DNA of 64,000 bases from Methylocapsa palsarum. GTDB lineage: Bacteria; Pseudomonadota; Alphaproteobacteria; Rhizobiales; Beijerinckiaceae. Of the stretch, positions 9,186 to 17,747 are shown piece after piece. The notes beneath the pieces were generated by a model. It was not told where the DNA came from. It did not search any database and was given only the letters and a program-made list of their open reading frames with translations. Position numbers and translations under genes: made by a program. Each line of letters begins with the position of its first letter. The stretch's first letter is position 1. The stretch lies in assembly GCF_900114285.1 (NCBI RefSeq), contig NZ_FOSN01000005.1, positions 62,001-126,000 on the forward strand, read 5' to 3'.

Positions 9186-10031
9186 GTGGAATTTGGTTTT
9201 GCGCAAGCGGCGCCCGAGGCCGAAGCGGAGACGTCCTTCGTCGTCGATGTCGAAGGCTTTGAGGGGCCGCTCGATCTTTTGCTGGATCTGGCGCGCAGAC
9301 AAAAAGTCGATCTACACAAGATTTCCGTTCTGGCCCTCGCCGAGCAATATCTAGACTTCGTCGAGGCCGCCCGGAGTTTGCGGCTTGAACTCGCGGCGGA
9401 CTATCTCGTGATGGCGGCTTGGCTCGCCTATCTCAAATCGCGGCTGCTTCTACCGCAGGAGAAGAAGGACGGCGAACCGGCCGCCGAGGAGCTTGCTGAA
9501 GCGCTGCAAATTCGTCTGCGCCACCTCGAGGCGATTCGCGCGGCCGCCGACATGCTGGTCAACCGGCCAAGAATCGGTCGCGATATTTTCCTGCGCGGCC
9601 AACCCGAACCGGTCAACGCCTCGGGCGCGGCGCTCTGGCGCGTCAGCCTTTTTGATCTTCTGTCCGCTTATTCGCAGCGCCGTCAGAAGCATGCGCTCGA
9701 ACGCGTCGTTATGAAACAGCGTTTCGTCTGGTCGCTTGCGAGGGCCCGCGACGAACTCGAGAAATTCACCGGATATGCACTCGACTGGCTCGACCTCGAT
9801 TCTTTTATCGCCGATTACGGCGCGACCCCGGAATTACGTCGATCGATCAGGGCGTCGACGCTCTCGGCTTCGCTGGAAATGGTGCGCGAAGGCGCGATCG
9901 CGATAAGGCAGGACGGACCCTTCGCGCCGCTGTGGATCAAACGGAACGGCCGGACCGACGAAGAAAGCGCGCCGGACAACGACTTCGGAAAGGAGACTTC
10001 GCTTGGCGGACCTCGCCAGATTATTTCCTGA
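9186..10031 (+). CDS. scpA: Segregation and condensation protein A
   Basis: ScpA is the kleisin that bridges the SMC heads and recruits ScpB, helping compact and segregate the chromosome. The N-terminal kleisin motif FEGPLDLLLDLARRQKVDL and the following LAADYLVMAAWLAYLKSRLL are clear. I chose the GTG at 9186 because AAGGAGG ends seven bases before it; the longer frame from 9150 begins upstream of this ribosome-binding site. This gives 281 residues. It overlaps scpB by 29 bp, suggesting translational coupling. Confidence 0.9.
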   Translation: MEFGFAQAAPEAEAETSFVVDVEGFEGPLDLLLDLARRQKVDLHKISVLALAEQYLDFVEAARSLRLELAADYLVMAAWLAYLKSRLLLPQEKKDGEPAAEELAEALQIRLRHLEAIRAAADMLVNRPRIGRDIFLRGQPEPVNASGAALWRVSLFDLLSAYSQRRQKHALERVVMKQRFVWSLARARDELEKFTGYALDWLDLDSFIADYGATPELRRSIRASTLSASLEMVREGAIAIRQDGPFAPLWIKRNGRTDEESAPDNDFGKETSLGGPRQIIS

Positions 10032-10734
10032 TCAGGAAAGCGATCGTTCCGTGGAAGACGCCCCGGCCGACGCCGGTGCGGTGCTGGCGGAATCCATGCG
10101 CATCGCCGAAGCGCTCCTTTTTGCGGCCTCGGAGCCTTTGAGCGAACAGGACATCGAGAAGCGGCTTCCGCGCGGCGCCGCCGCCTCCGCGGTGCTCGAA
10201 CACTTGAGGGCCGCGTATAGCGTGCGCGGCGTTAATCTCGTCCGGGCCGGCGGCAAATGGATGTTCCGGACGGCGGCGGACCTGTCGTGGCTGATGTCGA
10301 GCGGCGCGGGCGAACCGAAACGGCTTTCCCGCGCGGCGCTCGAAACATTGGCGATCGTCGCCTATCACCAGCCGGTGACCCGCGCGGAAATCGAGGATAT
10401 CCGCGGCGTCGCCATTTCCAAGGGAACCCTCGACGTCCTCGTCGAGGCTGGATGGGTGCGGCTGCGGGGGCGCCGGCGCGCCCCAGGGCGCCCGATCACC
10501 TATGGAACCAGCGAGGCGTTTCTGATCCATTTCGGGTTGGAGGCCATCGCCGATCTGCCCGGGCTCGATGAACTGAAAGCGGCCGGTCTCTTCGACGGCA
10601 GGCTTCCGCAGAGCTTTGGGATCCCGCAGCCCTCCGATGACGCCAGTCTCAGTCCCGACGAGGATCCGCTTGAGGAAACCGAAGCCGTGGAGCCGCTCTC
10701 GGCCGCCGACGATACGACAAGTCCTGACGACTGA
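10003..10734 (+). CDS. scpB: Segregation and condensation protein B
   Basis: ScpB dimers bind ScpA in the SMC complex. The 243-residue protein has two winged-helix domains, with the conserved LAIVAYHQPVTRAEIEDIRG near residues 118-137 and RGRRRAPGRPITYGT near 160-174, then an acidic disordered tail. The start is TTG at 10003, preceded by AAAGGAG at suitable distance inside scpA. In many relatives tatABC follow; here the next gene is a convergent cysteine synthase 17 bp away. Confidence 0.92.
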   Translation: MADLARLFPDQESDRSVEDAPADAGAVLAESMRIAEALLFAASEPLSEQDIEKRLPRGAAASAVLEHLRAAYSVRGVNLVRAGGKWMFRTAADLSWLMSSGAGEPKRLSRAALETLAIVAYHQPVTRAEIEDIRGVAISKGTLDVLVEAGWVRLRGRRRAPGRPITYGTSEAFLIHFGLEAIADLPGLDELKAAGLFDGRLPQSFGIPQPSDDASLSPDEDPLEETEAVEPLSAADDTTSPDD

Positions 10735-10751
10735 ACGTAAGGGGTCTGGCT

Positions 10752-11783
10752 TCAGGCGAACTCGGCGGAAACCGAAACCTTCCGTTGCAGCCATTCCGGC
10801 TGGGGAAGATTTTTCGAGCGCAGAAACTCGAGATTGAAGAGCTTCGACTGATAACGCGCGCCGGAATCGCACAAGATGGTCACGATCGTGTGCCCGGGCC
10901 CAAGATCTTTCGCGAGCCGGATGGCCCCGGCGACGTTAATGCCGGAGGAGCCTCCCAGCAGCAATCCTTCATGTTCGGCGAGATCGAAGACGATCGGCAA
11001 CGCCTCTTCGTCGCTGATCTGATAGGCGCAATCGACGGGCGCATCCTGGAGATTGGCGGTGATCCGCCCCTGGCCGATACCCTCGGTGATCGATGAGCCG
11101 GAGGAGGAAAGCTCTCCCTTGGTGTAAAACGAATAGAGCGCCGCGCCGAACGGGTCCGCGATCGCGATTTTGACGTTGCTGTTCCTGGCCTTCAAGGCCA
11201 TCCCGACGCCGGCGAGCGTGCCGCCAGTGCCGACGGCACAGACGAAGCCATCGATCGCGCCGTTCGTCTGATCCCAGATTTCAGGGCCGGTCGTGTCGAT
11301 GTGGCCCTGACGATTGGCGATATTGTCGAATTGATTGGCCCAGATCGCGCCCGCGGGATGTTGCTTGGCGAGTTTTTCCGCGAGACGTCCGGACAGTTTG
11401 ACGTAATTGTTCGGGTCTGAATAAGGAACCGCGGGAACCTCGATCAATTCGGCGCCCTGGAGGCGCAGGAGATCCTTTTTCTCCTGGCTTTGCGTGTCCG
11501 GGATCACGATGACGGTTCCGAATCCGAGAGCATTGGCGACGAGGGCGAGGCCTATCCCCGTGTTGCCTGCGGTGCCCTCGACGATAAGCCCGCCGGGCTT
11601 CAATGCGCCGCGCCGGATGGCGTCCTCAATGATGGAAAGCGCGGCGCGATCCTTAACGGACCCGCCGGGATTCATGAATTCCGCCTTGCCGTAAATGGCG
11701 CAGCCGGTCGCGTCAGACGCATGCTTGAGTTTGATAAGAGGCGTCTGTCCGATCGCCTCGATCACGTTGGCCCGCAGGTCCAT
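10752..11783 (-). CDS. cysK: Cysteine synthase A-like PLP enzyme
   Basis: The protein is a fold-type II PLP enzyme that would join O-acetylserine and sulfide to make cysteine. The PLP lysine is Lys44 in GGSVKDRAA. The substrate loop reads TAGNTG (about residues 71-76) instead of the common TSGNTG. The phosphate-binding loop GTGGTLAG and a later GGSSGINVAG are present. I chose ATG at 11783 (343 residues); a longer frame reaches 11843. The TAGNTG variant suggests a separate subfamily, so exact substrate preference is less certain than the fold. Confidence 0.85.
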   Translation of the reverse strand: MDLRANVIEAIGQTPLIKLKHASDATGCAIYGKAEFMNPGGSVKDRAALSIIEDAIRRGALKPGGLIVEGTAGNTGIGLALVANALGFGTVIVIPDTQSQEKKDLLRLQGAELIEVPAVPYSDPNNYVKLSGRLAEKLAKQHPAGAIWANQFDNIANRQGHIDTTGPEIWDQTNGAIDGFVCAVGTGGTLAGVGMALKARNSNVKIAIADPFGAALYSFYTKGELSSSGSSITEGIGQGRITANLQDAPVDCAYQISDEEALPIVFDLAEHEGLLLGGSSGINVAGAIRLAKDLGPGHTIVTILCDSGARYQSKLFNLEFLRSKNLPQPEWLQRKVSVSAEFA

Positions 11784-11860
11784 TTTCAAAGTCTCGTTTC
11801 CCGGTCGAGTAAGTATAATAAACTCGCGAGGCCTGTCGAGCATTCATCCAGCGAGGCCAA

Positions 11861-11902
11861 GCGGACTTTTTCTCCAATCCCGCAGACTTTTGCTTCAATC
11901 CC
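11861..11902. repeat. 21 bp tandem duplication upstream of cysK
   Basis: Two adjacent 21 bp units (11861-11881 and 11882-11902) match at 18 of 21 positions, with the core GACTTTT-CT-CAATCCC. They lie 78 bp upstream of the chosen cysK start, in its likely promoter region. A paired regulator site is possible but not shown. Confidence 0.6.
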
Positions 11903-11941
11903 TGGATAAGCAACGTAAAAAGCAGGAGCGATTTTCGGGCC

Positions 11942-11977
11942 AAAAGCTGAACACCGCAATGGCGATGTTCAGCCTTT
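11942..11977 (-). terminator. Rho-independent terminator of aqpZ
   Basis: On the minus strand GGCTGAACA pairs with TGTTCAGC around a 12-base loop and is followed by TTTT. The 8 bp core stem is 11946-11953 with 11966-11973. It sits about 30 bp past the aqpZ stop. Confidence 0.65.
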
Positions 11978-12001
11978 CAAAGAATACGGCGTCCAAAGCG
12001 G

Positions 12002-12697
12002 CTATTTCGGCGCCTTGTAGAGAGTGCGGCCGACAATGCCCGCGAGCCAGCCGCCTGCGATCGGCATGACCCAGAAGAACCAGAGTTGCTTGAGGTAAGC
12101 GCCGCCCACGATCAGCGCCGGGCCGGTGCTGCGAGCCGGATTGACCGAGGTGTTCGTCACCGGAATCGAAATGAGATGGATCAGCGTCAAAGCCAGGCCG
12201 ATCGCAAGTCCGGCGAAGCCAGCAGGCGCGCGCGGCGACGTCGCGCCCAGGATGATGATCAAGAAGAAGAATGTGAGCAAGATTTCCATGAACATGCCCG
12301 AGACGAATGAGTAATGCCCCGCGCTCAATTCACCGTACCCGTTCGCCGCAAAATTGCCGAGCTTGAATTCAGGGCTGCCCTTGGCGATGACGTAAAGGGC
12401 GACCGAGGCGGCGATGGCGCCAGCGACCTGTATGACAATATACGGCAGCACGTCGCTCGCGGAGAACCGCTTTCCCGCCCAAAGGCCGACAGTCACCGCC
12501 GGGTTGAAATGGCCGCCCGAAATATTTCCGAAGGCGTAAACGCCGGTCAGAACCGTGAGGCCGAACGCCAGCGCGACGCCGGCGAAACCGATCCCCAATT
12601 GCGGATACGCGGCGGACAGCACCGCGCTGCCGCACCCCCCGAACGTGAGCCAAAATGTGCCAAGAAATTCCGCGGTGAGGCGTTGTGAGAGATTCAT
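12002..12697 (-). CDS. aqpZ: Aquaporin Z
   Basis: This is a six-helix water channel of the inner membrane, 231 residues from the ATG at 12697. The two NPA boxes are at about 65-67 (HFNPAV) and 186-188 (SVNPARS). The narrow-filter residues typical of a water-specific channel (Phe45, His174, Thr183, Arg189) are in place, arguing against a glycerol facilitator. A TTG six codons upstream also opens the frame, but the ATG aligns with known AqpZ starts. It is followed by a terminator and preceded by a 430 bp region with a 17 bp tandem repeat. Confidence 0.93.
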   Translation of the reverse strand: MNLSQRLTAEFLGTFWLTFGGCGSAVLSAAYPQLGIGFAGVALAFGLTVLTGVYAFGNISGGHFNPAVTVGLWAGKRFSASDVLPYIVIQVAGAIAASVALYVIAKGSPEFKLGNFAANGYGELSAGHYSFVSGMFMEILLTFFFLIIILGATSPRAPAGFAGLAIGLALTLIHLISIPVTNTSVNPARSTGPALIVGGAYLKQLWFFWVMPIAGGWLAGIVGRTLYKAPK

Positions 12698-13127
12698 GTC
12701 GGATTCCAATTTCAATTTAAGGAAGGGGATTTCGACCGGTGATCGGTCTTTCGGGGAAAGGCTACGGTGTTTTTCGCGGAAACGCTGTTTGAGGCGCTTT
12801 TGGGCGGGCCTGTCACACGCCGCTCTTCATTCGAGGAAACGTCTTCTCTTAGTCGAGGGGCGCCTTCTCTTAAGGAGTGCCTTCTTTTAAGGGGCGCCTT
12901 CTCTTAAGGGGCGTCTTCGCCTCCTCTTCGGGGATCATCCGAGTCTTGCAGCGCCCTCAACCGACTCAGTAGCGCTTACAAGCCACACTAAAACTGAAGC
13001 AAGGGTATTTTTTTGTCAATTGCGCTGCAGCAACATGAATGTTTCTCGACATCCGTTTTTGAAACGGACAGATGGAGGAATTCCTCCGCGGTTTCATTCC
13101 CCGGGGCCAAAACGGCCCGGAACGCCG
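12698..13127. other. 430 bp spacer between moeA and aqpZ
   Basis: No convincing gene lies here. The region holds a block of 17 bp tandem repeats (listed separately) and, around 12975-13020, an AT-rich stretch with TATTTTTTTG that could be part of the aqpZ promoter or the end of the moeA transcript. Confidence 0.5.
12857..12924. repeat. 17 bp tandem repeat, four units
   Basis: Units of the form GGGGCGCCTTCTCTTAA sit at 12857-12873, 12874-12890, 12891-12907 and 12908-12924; units 1 and 3 are identical and 2 and 4 are diverged. A further degenerate unit (about 12836-12852) precedes them. They lie 160-227 bp upstream of aqpZ. Such an array could vary in copy number. Confidence 0.8.
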
Positions 13128-14351
13128 TCACGGCGCCCTGAGGATCTGGCAGTGTTCGCCGGCCGCCGCTTCCAGCGCAAAGGGAGGACGAATGATGAGG
13201 CAATCGGCGCGGCCGAGCAGCCCCATCAGCGAGGAATCCTGCGCTTCAAACGGCGTTGCGACGGGGAGGGCGTCGGCGCTCACGGCGAGCGAGCCGCGCA
13301 GATAATCCTCGCGCGAATCATTGGCGCGGACAAAGGCGCCCAGCACCGCCGGTTCACATTGGCCGATCCGAGCTTTGGCGTCTCCGGCCAAAGCCCGCAC
13401 AAGCGGCGCGAGAAACAGCATGCTGGTGATGATGGCGGACACCGGATTGCCGGGCAGACCGAGAATCGCCATGGATCCAAGGCGTCCGTGGATCAAGGGT
13501 TTGCCCGGCCGCATCGCGACCCGCCAGAAGTCCAGCGCCATGCCTTCGCTGGCGAGCGCTTTCTTGACGAGATCGTGGTCTCCGACGGAAGCTCCGCCCA
13601 GCGTCACAAGAACATCGGCGCCGGCGTCGCGGGCGGCCCTGATCCCGGCCTCGACCGCTCCGGCCTCGTCGCGGGCAATGCCAAGATCGATCGGTTCTCC
13701 CCCTGCGGTGGCGACGATCGCGGCGACGGCGAAGGAGTTGCACGCTATGATCTGGCGCGAAGAAAGCTCCGTTCCGGGCGGCTCCAGTTCATCGCCCGTG
13801 GCGAGGATCGCGACCCGCGGACGGCGCGTCACCGGAATCTTCGGATGGTTCATCGCGGCCGCGAGCGCAATCTGCGACGGGCCCAGACGGGTCCCGGCCC
13901 GGAGCAAAACTTCCCCCTTGGTGAAATCAAGGCCCCTCGCGCGCACGAACTGGCCCCTGGCGACAGTTCGTAAAGGCGCAACGTCCGCGTCTTCAGCGGA
14001 GGCGTATTCCTGCATTAGGATCGCATCGGCGCCATCGGGAACCGGCGCGCCGGTAAAGATCCGCACTGTCTCGAGAGGCCCGACCCGCCCGTCGAATCCA
14101 TGCCCGGCGGCGCTCTCGCCGACGAGCTTAAGGCGCGCCGGGAGGCTGGCGAGATCGGCCGACCGTACGGCATAGCCGTCCATCGCCGACACGGCGCAAG
14201 GCGGCTGCGTGAGGTTCGCGGACAGGTCGCTGGCGAGAATCCGATGCAAGGCTTGCGTCAGACCGACCGATTCGGCCGGATGGAACGGAGCGGCGCCCGC
14301 GAGAATGCGTTCGCGCGCCTCAGCGACGGAGAGCAGCCCCTCGCGCTTCAT
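13128..14351 (-). CDS. moeA: Molybdopterin molybdenumtransferase
   Basis: MoeA inserts molybdate into adenylylated molybdopterin in the last step of Moco synthesis. The protein of about 407 residues shows MoeA hallmarks: AMDGYAVRS near residue 57, IFTGAPVPDGAD near 98, TGDEL near 190, TLGGASVGDHD near 254 and the substrate loop MRPGKPLIHG. The ATG at 14351 shares one base with the moaC stop (TGATG), so the two are translationally coupled. A TTG one codon earlier is possible. The gene ends the minus-strand block that contains moaC and trpC. Confidence 0.93.
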   Translation of the reverse strand: MKREGLLSVAEARERILAGAAPFHPAESVGLTQALHRILASDLSANLTQPPCAVSAMDGYAVRSADLASLPARLKLVGESAAGHGFDGRVGPLETVRIFTGAPVPDGADAILMQEYASAEDADVAPLRTVARGQFVRARGLDFTKGEVLLRAGTRLGPSQIALAAAMNHPKIPVTRRPRVAILATGDELEPPGTELSSRQIIACNSFAVAAIVATAGGEPIDLGIARDEAGAVEAGIRAARDAGADVLVTLGGASVGDHDLVKKALASEGMALDFWRVAMRPGKPLIHGRLGSMAILGLPGNPVSAIITSMLFLAPLVRALAGDAKARIGQCEPAVLGAFVRANDSREDYLRGSLAVSADALPVATPFEAQDSSLMGLLGRADCLIIRPPFALEAAAGEHCQILRAP

Positions 14352-14839
14352 CAACCCGACGCCTGGTCCCGCGTCCAGTCGCCCGACCGGCCGCCGCTCT
14401 TTGCGAGGACGGCGATCCCCTCGATGCGCATGTCCCGGTCGACCGCCTTCAACATGTCGTAAAGCGTGAGGCAGGCGACCGAAACACCTGTCAACGCTTC
14501 CATTTCGACGCCGGTCTGGCCCGCGACTTTCGCCATCGCCCGGACCCGAATGCCAGGCAGCGCCGCATCAGGCTCGAGATCAACCCGTACTTTGGTCAAA
14601 AGCAATGGGTGGCAAAGGGGAATCAATTCGTGGGTTTTTTTGGCGGCCATGATCCCCGCGATGCGAGCGGCGGCGAAAACGTCGCCCTTCTTGGCGTTTC
14701 CCGATAGTGCCAGTTCAAGTGTTTCCCGCCGCATGACGATCCGGCCCTCGGCGACGGCGACGCGCTCGGTCGCGGCTTTGCCGGACACGTCGACCATGTC
14801 GGCTTCGCCGGTGTTTGAAAGATGTGTGAGGTCCGGCAT
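14351..14839 (-). CDS. moaC: Cyclic pyranopterin monophosphate synthase
   Basis: MoaC forms cyclic pyranopterin monophosphate, the first pterin intermediate of the molybdenum cofactor. The 162-residue protein contains [28 protein letters not shown] and the C-terminal [17 protein letters not shown], all diagnostic of the family. Length is normal. It lies between trpC (21 bp upstream) and moeA (1 bp overlap). The trpC-moaC-moeA order is conserved in Hyphomicrobiales, where lexA often follows; here it does not. Confidence 0.95.
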   Translation of the reverse strand: MPDLTHLSNTGEADMVDVSGKAATERVAVAEGRIVMRRETLELALSGNAKKGDVFAAARIAGIMAAKKTHELIPLCHPLLLTKVRVDLEPDAALPGIRVRAMAKVAGQTGVEMEALTGVSVACLTLYDMLKAVDRDMRIEGIAVLAKSGGRSGDWTRDQASG

Positions 14840-14860
14840 GAGGACTTCTGTTCGAGCGGT

Positions 14861-15691
14861 TTACTGGGCGGCGTGGCCGCCGTGAGCGCGCGCTGGAGGC
14901 GGACCAAGGAGAAGATCCCGAGTCGCCGCCGCCACGTCGTCCTGACGCATCAGGCTTTCGCCGACAAGAAAGGTCGAAATCCCATGCGATTGCAATCGCA
15001 CACAGTCTTGATGCGTGTGGATGCCGCTTTCGCCGACGATGATCCGGTCCGCCGGAATTTTTTCAGCCAGCCTTTCGCAGACGTCGAGCGACGTCTTGAA
15101 AGTACGCAGATCACGATTGTTAACGCCGATGAGCCTTGATTCGAGGCGCAGCGCGCGCGCGAGTTCCGCCTCGTCGTGCACCTCGACAAGAAAATCGATG
15201 GAAAGATCGTGTGCGGCTCGCGTCAAGGCGCTCGCCTCGTCATCGGAGACGCACGCCATGATGATGAGGATGCAATCGGCGCCATGTGCGCGAGCCTCAT
15301 AAACCTGATAAGGATCGAAAAGGAAGTCTTTGCGTAGACAGGGTAAATGCGTCGCTTCACGGGCGGCGTCGAGATCGGGAAGATCGCCCTGGAACGAAGG
15401 TTTGTCGGTGAGCACGGAAAGGCAGGCCGCGCCGCCTTGTTCGTAGGCCCGCGCCAGCGCCGGCGGATCGAAATCCGCCCGGATGAGGCCTTTCGACGGA
15501 CTGGCTTTCTTGATTTCGGCGATCAGCGCGATATGCCCCGAATCCCGTTTGGCCTCGATCGCGCGCACAAAACCGCGCGGCGGATCGTGATCATGCGCCT
15601 TGCGCTCGAGGGTCTGAAACGGCATCCGGACTTTCGCCTGCGCGATTTCGCGGCGCTTATAAATTTCAATAGTCTTTAAAATATCGGTCAT
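14861..15691 (-). CDS. trpC: Indole-3-glycerol phosphate synthase
   Basis: This TIM-barrel enzyme closes the indole ring in tryptophan synthesis. The 276-residue protein shows [14 protein letters not shown] near residue 57, the lysine motif [13 protein letters not shown] near 117, [10 protein letters not shown] near 187 and GESGI near 218. The ATG at 15691 overlaps the trpD stop as ATGA. A longer frame to 15733 would extend into trpD and is not preferred. It is not fused to trpF. Confidence 0.95.
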   Translation of the reverse strand: MTDILKTIEIYKRREIAQAKVRMPFQTLERKAHDHDPPRGFVRAIEAKRDSGHIALIAEIKKASPSKGLIRADFDPPALARAYEQGGAACLSVLTDKPSFQGDLPDLDAAREATHLPCLRKDFLFDPYQVYEARAHGADCILIIMACVSDDEASALTRAAHDLSIDFLVEVHDEAELARALRLESRLIGVNNRDLRTFKTSLDVCERLAEKIPADRIIVGESGIHTHQDCVRLQSHGISTFLVGESLMRQDDVAAATRDLLLGPPPARAHGGHAAQ

Positions 15692-16752
15692 GTAGAGCCT
15701 GCCGCAACGGACATCATCGCCGCCTCCTCGCATGCATGCGCGCTGTTCGAGACTTCCACAAGTTTCGCCAGAATCGCTGACGCGCGTCCATCGTCGATCG
15801 CCGTCGCCGCCAATACGGCGCCTTCCCGCAGGTCGGCGGCTTTCCCGGCGATGACCAGCGCCGCGGCCGCATTGAAGACTGCGATATCGCGGTAGGCCGA
15901 GGGCTGTCCGTCTAGGACCGATAGCAGGGCCTTCGCGTTGGCCGCCGGATCGCCGCCGATGAGATCAGCGAGCTTCGCCCGCGGCAGCCCTGCCGCCTCG
16001 GGGGTAATTTCAAAGGAGCGGATCACTCCGTTTTCCAGCGCGGTGACGAAGGTCGGACCCGTCGTCGTCGCCTCGTCGAGACCGTCCGAGCCATGGACAA
16101 GCCAGACTTTTTCGGCGCCGAGATTGCGGAGAACGCGCGCCAATGGGTCGAGCCAGCGCGCCGCGAACACGCCCAGCATCTGCCGCCTCACGTTCGCGGG
16201 ATTGGCGAGCGGACCCAGCATATTGAAAATCGTGCGCGTCCCGAGATCGGCGCGGACTGGCGCGACATGCCGCATGGCCGCGTGATGAGTCTGGGCAGTC
16301 ATGAAGCCGATGCCCGCCTCCCGGATACAGGCTTCGACATGCGCGGGCGAAAGGCCTGTGCGGACCCCCAGGGCGGCAAGCACATCGCTCGATCCCGATC
16401 TTGAGGACGCCGCGCGGTTGCCATGTTTGGCGACGGGAACGCCGCAGGCCGCGACAATCAACGCCGCCAGCGTCGAGACATTGTAGGTCGAATGGCCGTC
16501 GCCGCCGGTGCCGACGATGTCGATCGTCTCCGGTGGCGCGGCGACGGTCAGCGCCCGGGCCCGCAGCGCCGCGACGGCGCCGGTGATTTCCTCGACCGTT
16601 TCGCCGCGCACCCGCAGCGCCATGAGGAAGCCGCCGATCTGGGCCGGAGTGGGTTCGCCCGAAAAAATATGCTCGAACGCCGTCTTCGCCTCGGCCTCGG
16701 TCAGGCTGGCGCCTGTCGCGACTTTGCCGATGAGAGGTTTGAACGCGTCCAT
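15688..16752 (-). CDS. trpD: Anthranilate phosphoribosyltransferase
   Basis: TrpD transfers phosphoribose from PRPP to anthranilate. The 354-residue protein has the PRPP-binding [16 protein letters not shown] near residue 79-94, the [17 protein letters not shown] loop, and [10 protein letters not shown] near 170. I chose ATG at 16752; a TTG four codons earlier is possible. It starts 24 bp after trpG and overlaps trpC by 4 bp, so trpGDC look like one transcript. Confidence 0.95.
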   Translation of the reverse strand: MDAFKPLIGKVATGASLTEAEAKTAFEHIFSGEPTPAQIGGFLMALRVRGETVEEITGAVAALRARALTVAAPPETIDIVGTGGDGHSTYNVSTLAALIVAACGVPVAKHGNRAASSRSGSSDVLAALGVRTGLSPAHVEACIREAGIGFMTAQTHHAAMRHVAPVRADLGTRTIFNMLGPLANPANVRRQMLGVFAARWLDPLARVLRNLGAEKVWLVHGSDGLDEATTTGPTFVTALENGVIRSFEITPEAAGLPRAKLADLIGGDPAANAKALLSVLDGQPSAYRDIAVFNAAAALVIAGKAADLREGAVLAATAIDDGRASAILAKLVEVSNSAHACEEAAMMSVAAGST

Positions 16753-16776
16753 ATCAGATCCCAATACCCGGGGAGT

Positions 16777-17382
16777 TCAATATCCCGCCTGGCGTGCGGT
16801 CTTGTTCCATTGCGCGGCCAGATCCAGAAAATTCGCGAAAATCCGGGACCCATGTTCTGACGCGATGCTTTCGGGGTGAAATTGAACGCCGTGCGCGGGA
16901 TAAGTCTTGTGCGAAAGCCCCATCACAAGTCCGTCGGTCGTCGCCGTCACGCACAGGACGTCTGGCATCGTCTCGGCGCGCACCACCAGCGAATGGTAGC
17001 GGACCGCGTGGAAGGGCCCGTTGAGACCGCGAAACACGCTCTGGCCCTGATGTTCGACAGATGCGATCTTGCCGTGAACGGGACTTGGCGCACGGACGAC
17101 TTCGCCGCCATAAGCCTCGCCGAGCGCCTGATGCCCAAGGCAAACTCCAAGGATCGGAATCGACGCTCCCGCGGCCTCGATCAGGTCGAGGCAGATTCCA
17201 GCGTCCTGCGGGCGGCACGGGCCAGGCGAGAGCACGATCGCATCAGGCTTCGCCGCCATCACCTCCGCCACGCTGACGCGATCATTGCGGTGCACGGCGA
17301 CATCCGCGCCAAGAGACCCCAGGCAATGCACCAGGTTCCAGGTGAAGCTATCGTAATTGTCGATGAATGTGATCGCGGTCAT
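16777..17382 (-). CDS. trpG: Anthranilate synthase component II (glutamine amidotransferase)
   Basis: TrpG supplies ammonia from glutamine to TrpE. The 201-residue class I amidotransferase has the FIDNYDSFTWNL opening, the nucleophile Cys in GVCLGHQALGEAYGG near residue 80, and the His-Glu pair in VQFHPESI near 167. It is a separate gene, not fused to trpE as in many rhizobia. A 365 bp gap with no gene separates it from trpE. Confidence 0.95.
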   Translation of the reverse strand: MTAITFIDNYDSFTWNLVHCLGSLGADVAVHRNDRVSVAEVMAAKPDAIVLSPGPCRPQDAGICLDLIEAAGASIPILGVCLGHQALGEAYGGEVVRAPSPVHGKIASVEHQGQSVFRGLNGPFHAVRYHSLVVRAETMPDVLCVTATTDGLVMGLSHKTYPAHGVQFHPESIASEHGSRIFANFLDLAAQWNKTARQAGY

Positions 17383-17747
17383 GGGCGCTTATGATCGTTG
17401 GTGCGCTGTTTTGGGCCCCGCGCGAGCCAAGGTCAAGAAAGATCAGCCGCCCCGGACCTGGGGAGCCAACCGGCTCTGTCGTATTTTTTTGCAAGGGAAT
17501 CGTAGAGGTTAAGGCGATCCCGCAAATGGGAAGGGGGCGCTATGACCGACCGCAGGCCAGTTGCTTGGATCGCCTTTGGCGCAGGAGGCCATCGAGGAGC
17601 TATACGGGCAACGCCGCGTTCATCAAACCCTGGGGTCCGGGCGAACCATCCTCCCCTATCTGGGCCGCGCGGCTGCCCCGCGATCTCGTTCCCGGGACAA
17701 CAACGATCTGGTGCTGGAGATCATTGGGTCCGCTTTGAGCAGCGCTA
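17383..17747. other. Gap of 365 bp between trpE and trpG
   Basis: Overlapping open frames on the plus strand (for example from 17542) show no family I recognise and run into trpE antisense, so I call no gene. The region has a T-run (TATTTTTTTGC near 17480) and an inverted word pair, AGGCGATCC near 17513 and GGATCGCCT near 17568. It could hold a promoter or leader for trpGDC. It may also be a remnant of a lost gene. Confidence 0.45.
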
